Part shown: positions 1 to 8,763 of the stretch, piece after piece
How the letters are laid out: every line of letters starts with the position of its first letter
Numbering within the stretch: the first letter of the stretch is position 1
Source: Sphaerisporangium corydalis
GTDB taxonomy: Bacteria > Actinomycetota > Actinomycetes > Streptosporangiales > Streptosporangiaceae
DNA: 64,000 bases
Assembly (NCBI RefSeq): GCF_025506355.1
Contig: NZ_JANZYP010000010.1
Coordinates: 62,001 to 126,000 of the forward strand
Direction of reading: 5' to 3'
Notes under the pieces: generated by a model
What the model saw: the letters and a program-made list of their open reading frames with translations, nothing else
What the model was told of the DNA's origin: nothing
Database searches by the model: none
Made by a program: the position numbers and the translations under genes

Positions 1-684
1 CCAGAAGGACGGGCCCGAGGCGCCGTTCCCGAACCCGGAGTTGTTGAACTGCTCGAACAGGAAGCCGACGTTCTGGTGCTTGGACGGGCCGAAGATCAGG
101 ATGAGCACGACCGCGGCCGCGCCGAACACGTGCCACCACACCGAGATGTTCTGCAGGATCGAGATCAGCCGGTGGCTGAAGATGTTGATCAGCGCGTGGA
201 GCACCAGCACGATCGCGAACAGGATGAACGTCTGCTGCAGCAGGGGGCCCTCGGCCCAGCTGTCGCTGAACCGGCCGATCGTGATGTTCAGGAACGTCGC
301 GCAGCCGTAGTCCACCGAGGCGGTGACCGCGATCAGCCCGATCAGGTTGAGCCAGCCGGTGAACCAGCCGTGGATCGGCTTGCCCAGCTTGGCGGCCCAC
401 CAGTAGATGCCGCCGGCCGTCGGGTAGGCCGACACCAGCTCGGACATGCAGAAGCCGATGATGAGAATGAACGCCGAGATCAGCGGCCAGCCGATGGAGA
501 TGGCGATCGGCCCGCCGTTGTTCCACGCCTGGCCGAACGTCGTGAAGCAGCCGGCGAGGATCGAGATGATGGAGAACGAGATCGCGAAGTTGGAGAAGCC
601 ACTCCAGCTACGCGAGAGCTCCTGCTTGTACCCGAGTTCGGCCAGACGTTCTGCGTCGTCGTCGGTGTAGGACTGCTGGGCCAT
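1..684 (-). CDS. APC-family amino acid/amine permease (3' part cut by window edge)
   Basis: Integral membrane permease; about 228 N-terminal residues are present and the rest lies beyond base 1. It starts with ATG at 684 behind a strong AAGGAGG ribosome site. The N-terminus reads MAQQSYTDDDAERLAELGYK, then a helix containing FSNFAISFSIISILAG. The order of glycine-rich helix 1, a FCMSELVSAYPTAGGIYWW segment and further hydrophobic helices is typical of the ACT/GABA-permease branch of the APC superfamily. These proteins import amino acids, choline-like amines or GABA by proton symport or exchange. It lies 49 bases downstream of the APH-like kinase on the same strand, so the two are probably one operon, and the divergent gene demethylates glycine derivatives. 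The substrate is not determinable; family assignment is firm. Confidence 0.88.
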   Translation of the reverse strand, partial: MAQQSYTDDDAERLAELGYKQELSRSWSGFSNFAISFSIISILAGCFTTFGQAWNNGGPIAISIGWPLISAFILIIGFCMSELVSAYPTAGGIYWWAAKLGKPIHGWFTGWLNLIGLIAVTASVDYGCATFLNITIGRFSDSWAEGPLLQQTFILFAIVLVLHALINIFSHRLISILQNISVWWHVFGAAAVVLILIFGPSKHQNVGFLFEQFNNSGFGNGASGPSFW

Positions 685-733
685 GGAGGCCTCCTTGCGT
701 GGCGCGGTTACGCGGTGATGCGGGTTTCGCCCA

Positions 734-1729
734 TCAGGCCGGGGCAGCCGATGGCGGGGGGTCGGCCGGGGTTTCCGGCTGTGGAGGGGGTGGTGGTGAC
801 GCGGGGGGCCGTCGCCGGCCCCGGACGTCGTCGATGAGCGGGCCGAGACCGGGATCGGTGAGGTCCCGTACGGCTTGCGCGAACTTGTCGGCGGCTTCGG
901 CGTGGTAGTCGAAGTCGGCTGCCGCGGCCTGCTCGGCGAGCAGGCCGTGATGGACGCTGAACCACAACGTCCAGGTGAAGTTGGACATAGTCAGATAAAG
1001 CTGGACCCTTGACGCGGGATCATCGCCCCCGAAGTAGGCGCGCGTCAACCGCCCGACCATTTCCCGGTCGTAATCCGCCTCGGCGGCGATGTCCCCCAGC
1101 TCGAAGGCCGGATCGTTGTTCCCGGAGAGCTGGTAGTCGACGATGCGGACCGCCGACCCGTCGAAGATGAAGTTCTCCGGCAGCAGGTCGTTGTGGCATG
1201 GGACGGACGCCGGCCGGCGCACGTCCAGCGCGGCCTCGATGTCGGCCACGACCGGCAGCCAGTCCTCGAAGCCCTCGGGGACCTCCAGCCCGTGGGCGTG
1301 GCAGAGCGCGAGCAGTTCGTCGAGCTTGCGGAAGATCGAGAACTCGGTCGCGAACCTCGGCCCGGCGTGCAGGCGGCGGCAGGCCTCGGCGATGCCTTCC
1401 GTCATCGCGGGATCACGGACGGCCGCCGCGTCGAGGGTGGGGCCGTCGATGTACTCCAGCAGCACCGCGTCGGGGAGCTCCAGGAGCACCCCGGCGCCGA
1501 CTCCGGCTTTGGCGGCCCTGACGGTGTTGACGATCTCCAGGTCGAGGGGGATGCCGAGCCCGGCCTCGGACACGCGCGGGTCGAGGATCCGCAGCAGCCA
1601 GCGGTCGCCGGCCTCGGTGTCCACCCGGACGATCCGGTGGCTCAGCCCGCCCTTGATCTGGGTGGGGACGACCGGCCGGCCGGCCCAGGCCGTGACACGT
1701 TCGAGCGCCGGGCCGAGGAGATCTGGCAC
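734..1729 (-). CDS. choline/ethanolamine kinase-like APH-fold phosphotransferase
   Basis: A 331-residue protein kinase-like-fold small-molecule kinase. The Brenner-type catalytic loop CHNDLLPENF (about residues 177-186) and the metal-binding IVDYQLSGNNDPAFELGD segment (about 195-212) are intact, matching the choline/ethanolamine kinase and aminoglycoside phosphotransferase clan. The family transfers ATP gamma-phosphate to a hydroxyl of an amino alcohol or aminoglycoside. Context (amine permease downstream, dimethylglycine-type dehydrogenase divergent) favours an amino-alcohol substrate over antibiotic resistance. The GTG start at 1729 is chosen because AAAGGAGG lies at the right distance. The last 30 residues are a Pro/Ala-rich tail of low complexity. 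A palindromic operator lies immediately upstream and could repress both divergent transcripts. Confidence 0.82.
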   Translation of the reverse strand: MPDLLGPALERVTAWAGRPVVPTQIKGGLSHRIVRVDTEAGDRWLLRILDPRVSEAGLGIPLDLEIVNTVRAAKAGVGAGVLLELPDAVLLEYIDGPTLDAAAVRDPAMTEGIAEACRRLHAGPRFATEFSIFRKLDELLALCHAHGLEVPEGFEDWLPVVADIEAALDVRRPASVPCHNDLLPENFIFDGSAVRIVDYQLSGNNDPAFELGDIAAEADYDREMVGRLTRAYFGGDDPASRVQLYLTMSNFTWTLWFSVHHGLLAEQAAAADFDYHAEAADKFAQAVRDLTDPGLGPLIDDVRGRRRPPASPPPPPQPETPADPPPSAAPA

Positions 1730-1741
1730 GCGGGCCTCCTT

Positions 1742-1759
1742 TGGTCTACCTTCAGACCA
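1742..1759. promoter_or_regulatory. palindromic operator, GntR/FadR-like
   Basis: TGGTCT-ACCTTC-AGACCA is a perfect 6-bp inverted repeat with a 6-base spacer. It sits in the 71-base gap between the divergent kinase (GTG at 1729) and dehydrogenase (ATG at 1801). TGGTC...GACCA arms are typical of FCD-subfamily GntR operators; that assignment is inference, as no GntR gene is in view. It directly abuts the ribosome site of the leftward gene, so occupancy would block that transcript and probably both. Confidence 0.55.
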
Positions 1760-1800
1760 TTGATCTGATTCTGCGGGCTGGGTGTTACACGGGGGTACCG

Positions 1801-4344
1801 ATGGTGAAACTTCCCGCCGAGGCGCAGGCCGTGGTGGTCGGCGGCGGCGTCGCGGGATGCAGCGTCGCCTATCACCTGGCCCGGCTCGGCTGGACGGACG
1901 TCATCCTGCTCGAACAGCACGAGCTGACGGAAGGCACGACCTGGCACTCGGCCGGTTTCGTCGGCCAGCTCAGGTCCACCGTCACACAGACTCGCATGAT
2001 CATGTACTCGGCGGGACTGTACCCCGAGCTCGCCGAGCTGACCGGACTCGACCCCGGCTGGCACGGCGTCGGCGGCCTGCGGCTGGCCACCACCGGCGAG
2101 CGTCACGAGGAGCTGCTGCGCCAGGCCGGCGCCGCCGAGACGTACGGGCTGGACATGGAGATCCTCTCGGCGGACGCGGCGCGGGACATGCTGCCGATGA
2201 TGGAGGTGGGCGACGTCCGCGCGGCCCTGTGGCTGCCGGGCGACGGCTGGCTCGACCCGGCGAGCCTCGGGCGCGCGCTCGCGGCGGGCGCGGAGAAGCT
2301 CGGCGTGCGCATCGTCACCGGCGTCGAGGTGACCGGCATCGACGTGCGGGACGGGCGGGTGCACGGCGTCCGGGCCGGCGAGCAGTTCGTCAGGACCGGC
2401 ACGGTGGTCGACGCGGCCGGGGCGGCGGCGGGGCGGGTCGGGAGGATGGCGGGAGTCGACGTCCCGATCGTGCCGATCAAGCACCAGTACGTGGTGACGC
2501 GCCCGTTCGGGGTGCCGGCGAGCACGCCCACGGTGCGCGACCCGGACAACATCGTGTACTTCCGTGAGGACGGCGGCGGCATCCTGGTGGGCGGGTACAT
2601 CCGCACGCCGGACGTCTGGGAGACCCCGGCGCCGCTGGCCGAACCCCGGACGCTCTTCGAGCCCAATATGCCGAAATTTCGTGAATCGTGGGAGTCGGCG
2701 GCCCGGCGGCTCCCCGCGCTCGCCGACGCGGGCGACGCCGAGGACGCCGCCGCGTTCGGCAAGGTCGTCCACGGGCCCGAGGCGTTCACCCCCGACGGCG
2801 AGTTCCTGCTCGGGGAGACCTCGGTGGCCGGGATGTGGGTCGCGGCCGGGTTCTGCGTGCACGGCCTCGCGGCGGCCGGCGGCGTCGGCAAGGTCATGGC
2901 CGAGTGGATCGTCGACGGCTCGCCCGAGTACGACGTCTTCGGCATGGACATCCGCCGGTTCGGCGCCCACGCGCGCGGCGCCCGCTGGGCCCGTGCCAAG
3001 GCGCTGGACTCCTACAGCAAGTACTACGACATCGTGTACCCGGGCGAGGAGCGCACCGCCGCCCGCCCGCTGCGCCGGTCGCCCGCCTGGGGACGGCACG
3101 CCGAGCTCGGCGCCGAGTTCGGCGAGAAGGCGGGCTGGGAGCGGGTCAACTGGTTCGCCACCGGCCCGCAGGACGCTGAGCCCTCGGGCGGGACGCGCTC
3201 GGGTGAGGCTTCCCCGGGTGAGGCTTCCCCGGGCGGGACTTCCCCGGGTGGGACTTCCCCGGGTGGGTCGAACGCGGGTCGAGTGAACGCGGGTGAGGAG
3301 AACCCGGGTGAGGCGTTCCGGCCTGCCGGGTGGGCCGGGCGGTTCTGGTCGCCCGCGATCCGTGCCGAGTGCCTGGCCACCCGCGACACCGCCGGGCTGT
3401 TCGACCAGACCTCGTTCTCCAAGCTGGAGATCACTGGCCTGGACGCCCTGCGGCGCCTGTGCGCCAACGACATCGACCGCCCCCTCGGCTCGGTGGTCTA
3501 CACCCAGATGCTGAACGAGCGCGGCGGCATCGAGGCCGACGTGACCGTGACCCGGCTCGCGGCCGACCGGTTCCGCATGGTCACCGGGACCGCGTTCGGC
3601 GTGCACGATATGGCGTGGCTGCGCGGCCACGGCCTGGAAGTGCGCGACGTCACCTCGGCGTACGCCTGCTACTGCCTGTGGGGGCCGAAGGCGCTCGCCA
3701 TCCTGGGCGAGCTGACCGGCGACGACCTGACCTTCGGGTACATGCGGGCGCGGGAGATCAGCGTCGGGAACGTCCCGGTGCTGGCGCAGCGGGTCACGTT
3801 CGCCGGCGAGTTCGGCTGGGAGCTGTACTGCCCCACCGAGTACGGGCTGACCCTGTGGGACACGCTGATGGAGGCGGGCCTGCCGCACGGCATGCTCCCC
3901 GCGGGCTACCGGGCCCTGGACTGCCTGCGGCTGGAGAAGGGCTACCGCGTCTGGGGCCTGGACATCACGCCCGAGACGACGCCCATCGAGGCCGGCCTGG
4001 GCTTCGCCGTGCGCGACGGCGGGGGTTTCGTCGGCGGCGACGCGCTGGGGGCGCTCCGGCGCACCCTGTGCTGCCTGGTCCTGGACGACCCCCGGCAGGT
4101 CTGCCTCGGAGGCGAGCCGGTGCGGGTCGGCGGCAAACCCGCCTCCCGGGTGACCAGCGGAGGCTACGGCCACCGGGTCGACCGCTCCATCGCCTACGCC
4201 TACCTGCCGGTCGACGCGAACGGCGCGCCGTTCGCCGGGCGGGTCGAGGTCGGCGTCAACGGCGCGTGGGCGGGCGCCGCGACCGTCGCCGAGCCGCTGT
4301 ACGACCCGGCCAGCACGCGGGTCCGCCGCCTGCCGGTCGCCTAG
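1801..4344 (+). CDS. FAD-dependent dimethylglycine/sarcosine dehydrogenase (DAO-FAO_M-GCV_T)
   Basis: An 847-residue flavoprotein that oxidatively demethylates N-methylated glycine and passes the one-carbon unit to tetrahydrofolate. The N-terminus has the dinucleotide-binding motif VVVGGGVAGCSVAYHL and the HSAGFVGQLR flavin-loop region. The first about 440 residues are DAO/FAO_M. The C-terminal half is the folate-binding GCV_T/GCV_T_C module (GLFDQTSFSKLEI, then FAGEFGWELYCP and YRALDCLRLEKGYRVWG). The start at 1801 is preferred to an in-frame TTG at 1741, because that would put the operator inside the coding region. A 40-residue repetitive insertion (residues about 468-507) separates the two halves and is not usual for the family. 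With the divergent permease and kinase it suggests catabolism of choline/betaine-derived methylamines. Dimethylglycine versus sarcosine cannot be separated from sequence alone. Confidence 0.86.
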   Translation: MVKLPAEAQAVVVGGGVAGCSVAYHLARLGWTDVILLEQHELTEGTTWHSAGFVGQLRSTVTQTRMIMYSAGLYPELAELTGLDPGWHGVGGLRLATTGERHEELLRQAGAAETYGLDMEILSADAARDMLPMMEVGDVRAALWLPGDGWLDPASLGRALAAGAEKLGVRIVTGVEVTGIDVRDGRVHGVRAGEQFVRTGTVVDAAGAAAGRVGRMAGVDVPIVPIKHQYVVTRPFGVPASTPTVRDPDNIVYFREDGGGILVGGYIRTPDVWETPAPLAEPRTLFEPNMPKFRESWESAARRLPALADAGDAEDAAAFGKVVHGPEAFTPDGEFLLGETSVAGMWVAAGFCVHGLAAAGGVGKVMAEWIVDGSPEYDVFGMDIRRFGAHARGARWARAKALDSYSKYYDIVYPGEERTAARPLRRSPAWGRHAELGAEFGEKAGWERVNWFATGPQDAEPSGGTRSGEASPGEASPGGTSPGGTSPGGSNAGRVNAGEENPGEAFRPAGWAGRFWSPAIRAECLATRDTAGLFDQTSFSKLEITGLDALRRLCANDIDRPLGSVVYTQMLNERGGIEADVTVTRLAADRFRMVTGTAFGVHDMAWLRGHGLEVRDVTSAYACYCLWGPKALAILGELTGDDLTFGYMRAREISVGNVPVLAQRVTFAGEFGWELYCPTEYGLTLWDTLMEAGLPHGMLPAGYRALDCLRLEKGYRVWGLDITPETTPIEAGLGFAVRDGGGFVGGDALGALRRTLCCLVLDDPRQVCLGGEPVRVGGKPASRVTSGGYGHRVDRSIAYAYLPVDANGAPFAGRVEVGVNGAWAGAATVAEPLYDPASTRVRRLPVA
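3202..3321 (+). repeat. in-frame 15-bp (pentapeptide) tandem repeat inside the dehydrogenase
   Basis: Eight consecutive 15-base units encode GEASP, GEASP, GGTSP, GGTSP, GGSNA, GRVNA, GEENP and GEAFR. The first four are nearly identical at DNA level and later ones decay. They form a flexible Gly/Ser/Pro linker between the FAD half and the folate half. The period is a multiple of three, so slippage changes length without breaking the frame. Confidence 0.85.
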
Positions 4345-4636
4345 GAAGCGCCACCGGGATACGGCCGACCGCGTTCCGGGACGTACGGCCGTCCCGCGTC
4401 CCGGGACCGGGAAAGCGCCCCTTCCACCCCCTCGGGTGTGGCGGCGCGGCGTCCCGAGGCGACAGTCGTTCGACAGTTGTGTGGAGCAGGGTTGAGAACG
4501 GCCGGGGATGTGCATAGATCTACGCGATCCCCTTGGCTGAGCGGCGGCGTCGCCCCGTGCGAGCCGCGCCTCGCTGAGCCGGAAAGAGGAGGGAAACCAC
4601 CAGGCGCGACCTCATTGACGCCCGAGGAGGGCAAGC

Positions 4637-5938
4637 ATGGGCAATCCCCACGACAACCGTACGAACAGCACCACCGGCTCGGCGCCAGCCGCCGGCCCGG
4701 CCCCCACCGTCGACATGATGGACCCGGCACTGATGCGGGACCCGTTCGGCGGGTACGCGCGGATGCGCGAGCAGGCGCCTCTCGTCCGCGGCTCCTTCTT
4801 CGGGCGCGGCACCCCGATCTGGCTGGTCACCCGGTACGACGACGTCAAGATGGTGCTGGGAGACCCCCGGTTCGTGAACAACCCGGCCAACGTCCCGGGC
4901 CTGGACATCGAGAACATCCGGGAGAAGGAGATCGAGGCGCGCGGCATCCCCCGCGAGTACGCCCAGTACGTGCTGGACAGCGTCCTGGACGCCGATGGCG
5001 CCGACCACATCCGGCTGCGCAAGCTGGTGTCGCGCACGTTCACCGCGCGCCGGGTCGCGGAGCTGCGGCCCCGCGTCGAGCAGATCACCGAAGGCCTCCT
5101 CGACCGGCTCGCTGGCACCGCCGACGACGGCGTCGTGGACCTGATGGAGCACTTCGCCTACCCGCTGCCGATCACGGTCATCTGCGAGCTGGTGGGCATC
5201 CCCGAACAGGACCGCGCGCAGTGGCGGGAGTGGGGCAAGGCGCTGGTCACCCTGCAGTCGGGCGGCATGGCCGACGCCCTGCGCGACATGGTCGGGCACA
5301 TCCACGAGCTCATCGAGCGGCGCCGCGTGGCGCCCACCGCCGACCTGCTGTCCGGGCTGATCCGCACGCACGACGAGGACGGCGACCGGCTCAGCGACAC
5401 CGAGATGGTCACCCTGGTCCTCACGCTGATCCTGGCCGGGCACGAGACCACCGCCCATCTGATCGGGAACGGGACCGCCGCGCTCCTCACCCACCCCGAC
5501 CAGCTCGCCCTGCTCCGCAAGGACCCGGGGATGATGCGCGGCGCCGTCCACGAGCTCATGCGCTGGTGCGGGCCCGTCCAGGCGACCCGCCTGCGGTACG
5601 CCGCGCGTGACGTCGAGGTCGGCGGCATGCCGGTGGCCAAGGGCGAGGCGGTGATGGCCGTGCTGGTGGGGGCCAACCACGATCCGCGCGAATTCGACCA
5701 CCCGGAAAGGCTCGACATCACCCGGGAGCCGGACGGCCGCAGGGAGAACCACGTGGGGTTCGGGCACGGGCTGCACTACTGCCTGGGCGCGGCCCTGGCG
5801 CGCCAGGAGGGTGAGGTGGCGTTCGAGGCGCTGCTCCGGCGCTTCCCCGATCTCGCCCTGGCCGTCCGGCCCGAGGAGCTGGAACGGCAGATGATGCCGG
5901 GTTCGTGGCGGCTCGCCCGGCTGCCGCTGCGCCTCTGA
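4637..5938 (+). CDS. cytochrome P450
   Basis: A 433-residue soluble bacterial P450 monooxygenase. The I-helix oxygen-binding motif AGHETT is present near residue 273, the K-helix ExxR as ELMRW, and the haem-ligand loop FGHGLHYCLG with Cys382 as the thiolate ligand. Length and motifs fit CYP105/CYP107-type class I enzymes, which take electrons from a ferredoxin; no ferredoxin or reductase is nearby. ATG at 4637 follows a GAGGAGG ribosome site. The 292 bases upstream hold GC-rich inverted sequence just after the dehydrogenase stop (about 4370-4420), possibly its terminator, and no gene. There is no biosynthetic cluster around it, so the substrate is unknown. Confidence 0.93.
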   Translation: MGNPHDNRTNSTTGSAPAAGPAPTVDMMDPALMRDPFGGYARMREQAPLVRGSFFGRGTPIWLVTRYDDVKMVLGDPRFVNNPANVPGLDIENIREKEIEARGIPREYAQYVLDSVLDADGADHIRLRKLVSRTFTARRVAELRPRVEQITEGLLDRLAGTADDGVVDLMEHFAYPLPITVICELVGIPEQDRAQWREWGKALVTLQSGGMADALRDMVGHIHELIERRRVAPTADLLSGLIRTHDEDGDRLSDTEMVTLVLTLILAGHETTAHLIGNGTAALLTHPDQLALLRKDPGMMRGAVHELMRWCGPVQATRLRYAARDVEVGGMPVAKGEAVMAVLVGANHDPREFDHPERLDITREPDGRRENHVGFGHGLHYCLGAALARQEGEVAFEALLRRFPDLALAVRPEELERQMMPGSWRLARLPLRL

Positions 5939-6077
5939 CCCCCCGCACGACCGTGGCACACCGGCGGCGAGGCGACCCGGGTTGGCGAGGGGCCCGGATC
6001 CCGCGACGGCGGTGTGCCCGGCGGTGGGACGGCTGGGGGCCGGTGGGCGACCTCGCGGCCGGGAGGCGCGGGAGGCG

Positions 6078-6965
6078 TCAGAAGGTGAGGGGCGGCAGTT
6101 CGGTGCGGGTGGGCAGGCCCTGCCAGGGACTGGCGCTGGCGACGGTGAAGGCGGCCAGCGCCGAGCCGCGCCGCAGGCGGTCGGTGGGGTGCAGTTCCTC
6201 CAGCAGCGCGCTGAGGTACCCGGCGGCGAACGCGCCGCCCGCGCCGACCGGGTCCACGACCGTGACCGGCGCAGCCTGGGCGTCGTACCGCATGCCGTTG
6301 ACGGTGGAGCTGGCCCCCTTGGCGCCCCGGGTGATCACCAGCTCGCGGATCGTTCCAATCACCGGCTCGATGATCTGGAGCTCGTCCTGGTTGGCGAACA
6401 GGACGTCCGCGCCGGTGGCCAGCTCGTTGAGCGCCTCGACGGCCTCCTGGCGGTCGATCCAGAGCTGCGGGCGGTAGTTGACGTCCACCGAGACCGCGAC
6501 GCCGGCGTCCCTGGCCAGCTTGATGGCGTGGTGGGCCGCGCTCCAGGCGGTGCCGCTGAGCGCGGGGGTGATGCCCGTGACGTGCAGCACCTTGGCCGCC
6601 TGGAGGGCACGCGCCGGTACGTCGCCCGGGCCGAGCCGCGAGCCCGCCGACCCGCCTCGGTAGTGGACGACGTGACCGACCCGGCCGATGCGCCGCTGCC
6701 TGATCGCGACGCCGGTGGGCGCGCCGGGGTCGGACTGCACGTGGGAGACGTCCACCCCCTCGCCGCGCAGCACCGTGACGACCCGGGCGCCCAGTTCGTC
6801 CGCGCCCACCCGGCCGAGCCAGGTCACGGAGTGCCCGAGCCGGGCGAGGCCGACGGCGGCGGTGAGCTCGGCGCCCGCGACGTCGAGACGTACGTCGGTG
6901 TCGTGGCGGAGACGGTCGGCGGAGATGACGCCCAGCGCCTCTCCGAGCGTGAAGACCTCGGTCAT
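6078..6965 (-). CDS. PfkB-family sugar kinase homologue with substituted catalytic Asp
   Basis: A 295-residue ribokinase-fold protein closest in layout to 2-keto-3-deoxygluconate kinases: EALGVISAD start, AGAELTAAVGLARLG substrate loop, YRGGSAGSRL and DVNYRPQLW. The PfkB signature near the C-terminus should read G-A-G-D with Asp as catalytic base; here it is DPVGAGGAFAAG, so Gly244 replaces Asp. The codon is GGC on the coding strand and flanking residues are well conserved, so it does not look like a frameshift. The protein may be a non-catalytic sugar-binding regulator, or a sequencing change may be present. The start at 6965 gives the usual kinase N-terminus; a longer in-frame extension to 7043 is not homologous in appearance. 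It ends convergently with the P450. Confidence 0.8.
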   Translation of the reverse strand: MTEVFTLGEALGVISADRLRHDTDVRLDVAGAELTAAVGLARLGHSVTWLGRVGADELGARVVTVLRGEGVDVSHVQSDPGAPTGVAIRQRRIGRVGHVVHYRGGSAGSRLGPGDVPARALQAAKVLHVTGITPALSGTAWSAAHHAIKLARDAGVAVSVDVNYRPQLWIDRQEAVEALNELATGADVLFANQDELQIIEPVIGTIRELVITRGAKGASSTVNGMRYDAQAAPVTVVDPVGAGGAFAAGYLSALLEELHPTDRLRRGSALAAFTVASASPWQGLPTRTELPPLTF

Positions 6966-7068
6966 GTCAGCATCTCTCGTGCCATGCGGAACGCCCATCT
7001 GCCGCGGATGGCCGCCAGCATGGCAGAGACCGATGCGCCCCACAACGCGATGCGGACTTCCGGTCGGC

Positions 7069-7614
7069 TCAGGCGCCGAACGCGTCCATCGCGGCCTGGC
7101 AGAAGGCCTTGAGGTCGTCGGGCCTGCGGCTCGTGATCAGCTTGTTGGGCCCGTTGGCGCAGACCATGACCTCCTGGTCGACCCAGGACGCGCCCGCGTT
7201 CGTCAGGTCGGTCCTGAGGCTGGGCCACGAGGTCATCGCGCGGTCCCCCACGACGCCCGCCTCGATCAGCGTCCACGGCGCGTGGCAGATCGCCGCGACG
7301 GGCTTGCCGTCGTCGAAGAACGACCGCGCGAACCGCACGGCCTTCTCGTCGAGGCGGAGGGCGTCGGGGTTCGCCACGCCGCCGGGCAGGACGAGGCCGT
7401 CGAAGTCGTCGGCGCTCACCTCGTCCACGGTGGCGTCGACCTTGAACCGGTCCGCCCTGTCGAGATGGTTGAAAGCTTGAACTTCACCGGCTTCGGTGGA
7501 GATCAGCCGGGGGGTCCCACCGGCCCGCTCCACCGCCAGCCACGGCTCGGTGAGCTCGATCTGCTCGATTCCCTCCGTGGCCACCAGAAAGGCGATCGTC
7601 TTGCCCTGAAGCAT
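7069..7614 (-). CDS. DJ-1/PfpI-family type 1 glutamine amidotransferase-like protein
   Basis: A 181-residue cytosolic protein of the DJ-1/ThiJ/PfpI superfamily, full length for the PfpI subgroup. The nucleophile elbow AICHAPW carries the reactive Cys followed by His. The upstream EGIEQIEL segment holds the acidic residue that tunes the Cys, and LVLPGG is the oxyanion-side strand. Members act as intracellular proteases, deglycases or stress chaperones; the exact activity is not predictable. ATG at 7614 follows AAGGAG. It is on the same strand as the upstream XRE regulator (93-base gap) and the downstream PfkB-like gene (103-base gap), possibly one stress operon. Confidence 0.88.
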   Translation of the reverse strand: MLQGKTIAFLVATEGIEQIELTEPWLAVERAGGTPRLISTEAGEVQAFNHLDRADRFKVDATVDEVSADDFDGLVLPGGVANPDALRLDEKAVRFARSFFDDGKPVAAICHAPWTLIEAGVVGDRAMTSWPSLRTDLTNAGASWVDQEVMVCANGPNKLITSRRPDDLKAFCQAAMDAFGA

Positions 7615-7707
7615 GTCGACTCCTTCGAGCTCGGGTTCTCCGTAGTGAACCCGTGCCCGGCATCGCCCCGGGTATGCGCAGGTCCCCGAGGGGGAGCCCG
7701 CCGGGGC

Positions 7708-8613
7708 TCACATCTCGTCGAGGAGCTTGGTCAGGAACCGCCTGGACTCGGCGACGGTGGAGGCCTCGACGCACAGCCGGTCCATGACCTTCATGTAGGG
7801 GTCGGTCTCGTCGCGCTTGTCGAGGTACAGGGCGCTGGTGAGCTGCTCCATGTAGACGACGTCGGGCAGCTCGCGCTCGTCGAAGCGCAGGATCGTGAAC
7901 GGGCCGCCGGCCGCCGCGTGGCCGCCGTGGCCGAACGGGACGACCTGCAGGCTGATGTTGGGGCAGTCGCCCAGCTCGATGAGGCGCTCGACCTGCGCGC
8001 GCATGACCTTCGGGCCGCCGAGCGCGCGCCGGAGCGCGGCCTCGTCCAGCAGGGCCCACAGCCTCGGCCCGTCTGAGGAGACGATGCGCTTCTGCCGGGT
8101 CATCCTCAGCGAGATGCGGCGCTCGATCTCCTCGGCGGACGCGCCGGAGTGCCCGAGCATGATCACCGAGCGGGCGTAGTCCTCGGTCTGCACCAGGCCG
8201 GGGACGAACTGGATCTCGTAGGTGCGGATGACCGAGGCGGCCTCCTCCAGCCCGACGTAGAGCTCGAACCACGTGGGCAGCAGGTCGCTGTACTTGTGCC
8301 ACCAGCCGGGGGCGTTGGCCTGCTCGACCAGCAACAGGAAGGTGGCGCGCTCGTCGGTCTCGCCCACGCCGTACAGGGTCAGCAGGTCGGCGACGTCGCG
8401 GACCTTGAAGCCGACCCGGCCGAGCTCCAGCCGGCTGATCTTGGCGTGCGAGGCGCGGATGGCCTCGCCCGCGGCCTCACGCGTGATCCCCTTGGCCGTG
8501 CGCAGCCGGCGGAGCTGGGCGCCCAGCAGGATCCGCAGGGCCGTCGGCCCGCCGCCGGTGTAGGAGTTGATGAACCCGTCCGCCGCGCCGTCGTGTCCGA
8601 GTGCCGAAATCAT
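7708..8613 (-). CDS. Scr1-type XRE regulator (HTH + DUF5753)
   Basis: A 301-residue DNA-binding regulator. An N-terminal helix-turn-helix lies at about residues 28-85 (LRRLRTAKGITREAAGEAIR, ISRLELGR). It is followed by the DUF5753 domain with the family hallmarks PGWWHKYSDLLP, YEIQFVPGLVQTEDYAR, MTRQKRI and LQVVPFG. Such proteins are abundant in morphologically complex actinomycetes and usually pair with a DUF397 small protein or an RsbW-like ATPase. Here an RsbW-like ATPase is divergent and no DUF397 gene is adjacent. The intergenic region carries ATCTGCACGTGCAT, also found upstream of the paralogue at 31.5 kb, so it may be an autoregulatory operator. Confidence 0.92.
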   Translation of the reverse strand: MISALGHDGAADGFINSYTGGGPTALRILLGAQLRRLRTAKGITREAAGEAIRASHAKISRLELGRVGFKVRDVADLLTLYGVGETDERATFLLLVEQANAPGWWHKYSDLLPTWFELYVGLEEAASVIRTYEIQFVPGLVQTEDYARSVIMLGHSGASAEEIERRISLRMTRQKRIVSSDGPRLWALLDEAALRRALGGPKVMRAQVERLIELGDCPNISLQVVPFGHGGHAAAGGPFTILRFDERELPDVVYMEQLTSALYLDKRDETDPYMKVMDRLCVEASTVAESRRFLTKLLDEM

Positions 8614-8763
8614 GCGAGCTCCCTGGGGCCTCGGATGAATGAGCCGTCAGTCTCTCATCCCCGGTACGTAGCCGTATACAGCATCTCATCTCGTGGATCT
8701 TTCAACAGTACGTTGGATGAAGGATGCACACAGATCGTCCTATGTCACGATTCCGTGGGAAAT

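Noticed and set aside
734-1729. Aminoglycoside resistance phosphotransferase
   Set aside because: The fold is shared, but the neighbours (amine permease, methylglycine dehydrogenase) point to amino-alcohol metabolism.
1741-1800. Upstream TTG start for the dimethylglycine-type dehydrogenase
   Set aside because: It would place the palindromic operator inside the coding region and adds residues not typical of the family.
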